A stretch of DNA of 64,000 nucleotides from CAXXOK01 sp001604115 (lineage in GTDB: Bacteria; Bacillota; Clostridia; Christensenellales; Aristaeellaceae). The DNA lies in NCBI GenBank assembly GCA_034928535.1, contig JAYFOV010000011.1, positions 1 through 64,000 on the forward strand, in the 5' to 3' direction. The translations under genes and the position numbers were made by a program. Shown here one piece after another: positions 62,921 through 64,000 of the stretch (its first letter is position 1; every line of letters starts with the position of its first letter). The notes under the pieces are model-generated. The model was not told the origin of the DNA, did not search any database, and saw nothing but the letters and a program-made list of their open reading frames with translations.

Positions 62921-64000
62921 TCACTGCGCCTCCCGAACCGGTGATTGCGCAAATACATCACGGATCAGCGTCAGGCTGCGTTCCATCACCGCCTGCTGAT
63001 CCTCATCCACATAGTCCGGTGCAGCAGCATTGCTGGGCAGCACCCGGTATGCGTTTTTCCCGTCGATGCGGCCTCGCCACACATAAGTGGGCGTAAAGGT
63101 GAGCTGCTCAAACGTCAGGCTGTCATCCGCCAAATGATAACGCATGTTCACGTGCAAAATGGCTCCGGAGATGCCGCTCCTGTCCGAACGGTCGGATACC
63201 AGCAAATTGCCCAGAGAAAAAGCGCAGAGCGTCTGCCGCTCGGTGGCGTCTGCACGGCGGCTGCGCAGGATGCTCACAGGCTGCACCGTCCCGGTGCCCG
63301 TGCCCAAAATCACATCCGCCCCGGCTTCAGCAATGCCCTGTGCAAGCTCGATCTGTGTTTTGGTGGGCGTGGCAGCGCCATCCTTGCCCCAGCAAAGGGA
63401 TACGATCACAATCTTTGCCCCGGCCGCGCGCGCTGCCGAAATATCCGCGCTGATAGCCGGCAGCGTGAGGGGCGCAATCACAAAGTCCTGCTCCGCCTTG
63501 GTCGTCTTTCGCTTTCCGGCTGCGCTCAGCTCGCCCTGAAAACTCAAAAATGCAACGGTCATACCACCGATATCCACCGTGACCACATGCTTGCGGCTTT
63601 CCGCCGAAGGAAAGGTGCCATATGCCGTCATGCCGTTTTGGCCGATGGCGTTGATCGTAGCCGCTAACCCATCCACGCCGCTGTTCAGCGCACCGGGAAA
63701 ACCCGTGCTCAGCACATTAAAACCACTGTTGCGCACCGCTGCCAGCGCGTCCACAGGCATGTTCACGTCTGTCAGTTTTTCATTGGCAATGACCAAATTG
63801 CGCAGCGTGGCCAGGTTGACCTCGCCTTGGAGCACTTTGGCCACTGACGAAAACAGCGCCTCAAAGCCATAGCCGGCTTCACTGGTACATGCTTTTTGGA
63901 TGTTGCCGTCTATGGAAATCACGCCGGCGGCAGTCAGGGTGAGCGTATGCTCCGCGGGTTGCGTGGGGGCTGGCACACTGGTGCTCAGGTCAGAAAGCGG
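62921..64000 (-). CDS. CapA-fold (PGA_cap) protein, degenerate, N-terminus beyond the window
   Basis: At least 359 residues are in the window; the frame stays open to the right edge, so the N-terminus is missing. The match to PGA_cap/CapA metallophosphoesterase-like proteins is clear in order: TLTAAGVISIDG (family GDIM), AVRNSGFNVLSTGFPGALNS (family ANNHALD), VIVSLCWGKD (family LHWG), AGADVILGTGTGTVQP (family GHHPHVxQ) and CAFSLGNLLVS. In every metal-binding place the Asp, Asn or His of the family is replaced, so it is unlikely to be a metal enzyme. CapA relatives act in poly-gamma-glutamate synthesis; role here unknown. Confidence 0.8.
   Translation of the reverse strand, partial: PLSDLSTSVPAPTQPAEHTLTLTAAGVISIDGNIQKACTSEAGYGFEALFSSVAKVLQGEVNLATLRNLVIANEKLTDVNMPVDALAAVRNSGFNVLSTGFPGALNSGVDGLAATINAIGQNGMTAYGTFPSAESRKHVVTVDIGGMTVAFLSFQGELSAAGKRKTTKAEQDFVIAPLTLPAISADISAARAAGAKIVIVSLCWGKDGAATPTKTQIELAQGIAEAGADVILGTGTGTVQPVSILRSRRADATERQTLCAFSLGNLLVSDRSDRSGISGAILHVNMRYHLADDSLTFEQLTFTPTYVWRGRIDGKNAYRVLPSNAAAPDYVDEDQQAVMERSLTLIRDVFAQSPVREAQ

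Noticed and set aside
1..64000. tRNA or rRNA genes, CRISPR arrays, insertion sequences, integrase or phage genes
   Set aside because: I looked for the conserved RNA signatures, regularly spaced repeats and transposase or recombinase motifs and saw none.

Overview
This window is a gene-dense (about 50 protein genes), moderately high-GC stretch of chromosome from what looks like a Bacillota, most likely Clostridia-type, bacterium. The evidence is a Phe-specific T-box leader before pheST, a dgt-dnaG-sigA-trmK-nif3 block, an rqcP (yabO-like) gene, a long-form hpf, an AI-2E/YtvI-type exporter and many AAGGAGG-type ribosome binding sites with GTG/TTG starts. I cannot name a genus from the sequence alone. 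It reads as core chromosome: I see no transposase, phage gene, CRISPR array, tRNA or rRNA operon.

Left part (1-19.6 kb): mostly minus-strand genes. In order they are an AI-2E-family membrane protein, an L,D-transpeptidase, an acyl-CoA synthetase with an overlapping XRE-cupin regulator, a plus-strand three-gene UDP-sugar operon (wbpA/wbpB/wbpD-like, closed by a strong terminator), then holA, comEC, ispF, ispD and rqcP, an M20 dipeptidase, a MalY/PatB-type aminotransferase, an RsmC-like methyltransferase, an RsuA-like pseudouridine synthase and a large unrecognised membrane protein with an acidic Pro/Glu-rich tail.

Middle (19.7-36.3 kb): the RNase P RNA gene with its own promoter and terminator, the T-box-controlled pheST operon, a GNAT acetyltransferase, a VanZ-RDD fusion, a DUF89 protein, and the plus-strand replication/transcription block dgt, dnaG, sigA, trmK, nif3, a coiled-coil zinc-ribbon protein, pyrimidine-nucleoside phosphorylase and a secreted protein.

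Right part (36.3-64 kb): a cation P-type ATPase behind what I read as a yybP-ykoY (Mn2+) riboswitch with a mutually exclusive terminator; hpf with a possible coupled 25-codon upstream ORF and a small tandem-repeat membrane protein downstream; a PMT-type glycosyltransferase; a decarboxylase / HAD-thymidylate kinase fusion / mnmA group; several secreted proteins (two Ig-like paralogues, a tandem chagasin-like inhibitor, a clostripain-family peptidase and two small unknowns); a YgiQ-type radical SAM protein; glycerol-1-phosphate dehydrogenase; ychF with an ATP-grasp gene; a DUF2974 hydrolase; a PAP2-diacylglycerol kinase fusion; and, running off the right edge, a CapA-fold protein that has lost its metal-binding motifs.

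Most of the window is housekeeping. The items most worth a second look are the Mn2+ riboswitch/ATPase unit, the catalytically degenerate CapA protein, the HAD-Tmk fusion, the WbpA-B-D trio lacking its aminotransferase, and the hpf upstream ORF. I did not find a clearly new multi-gene defence or mobile system.
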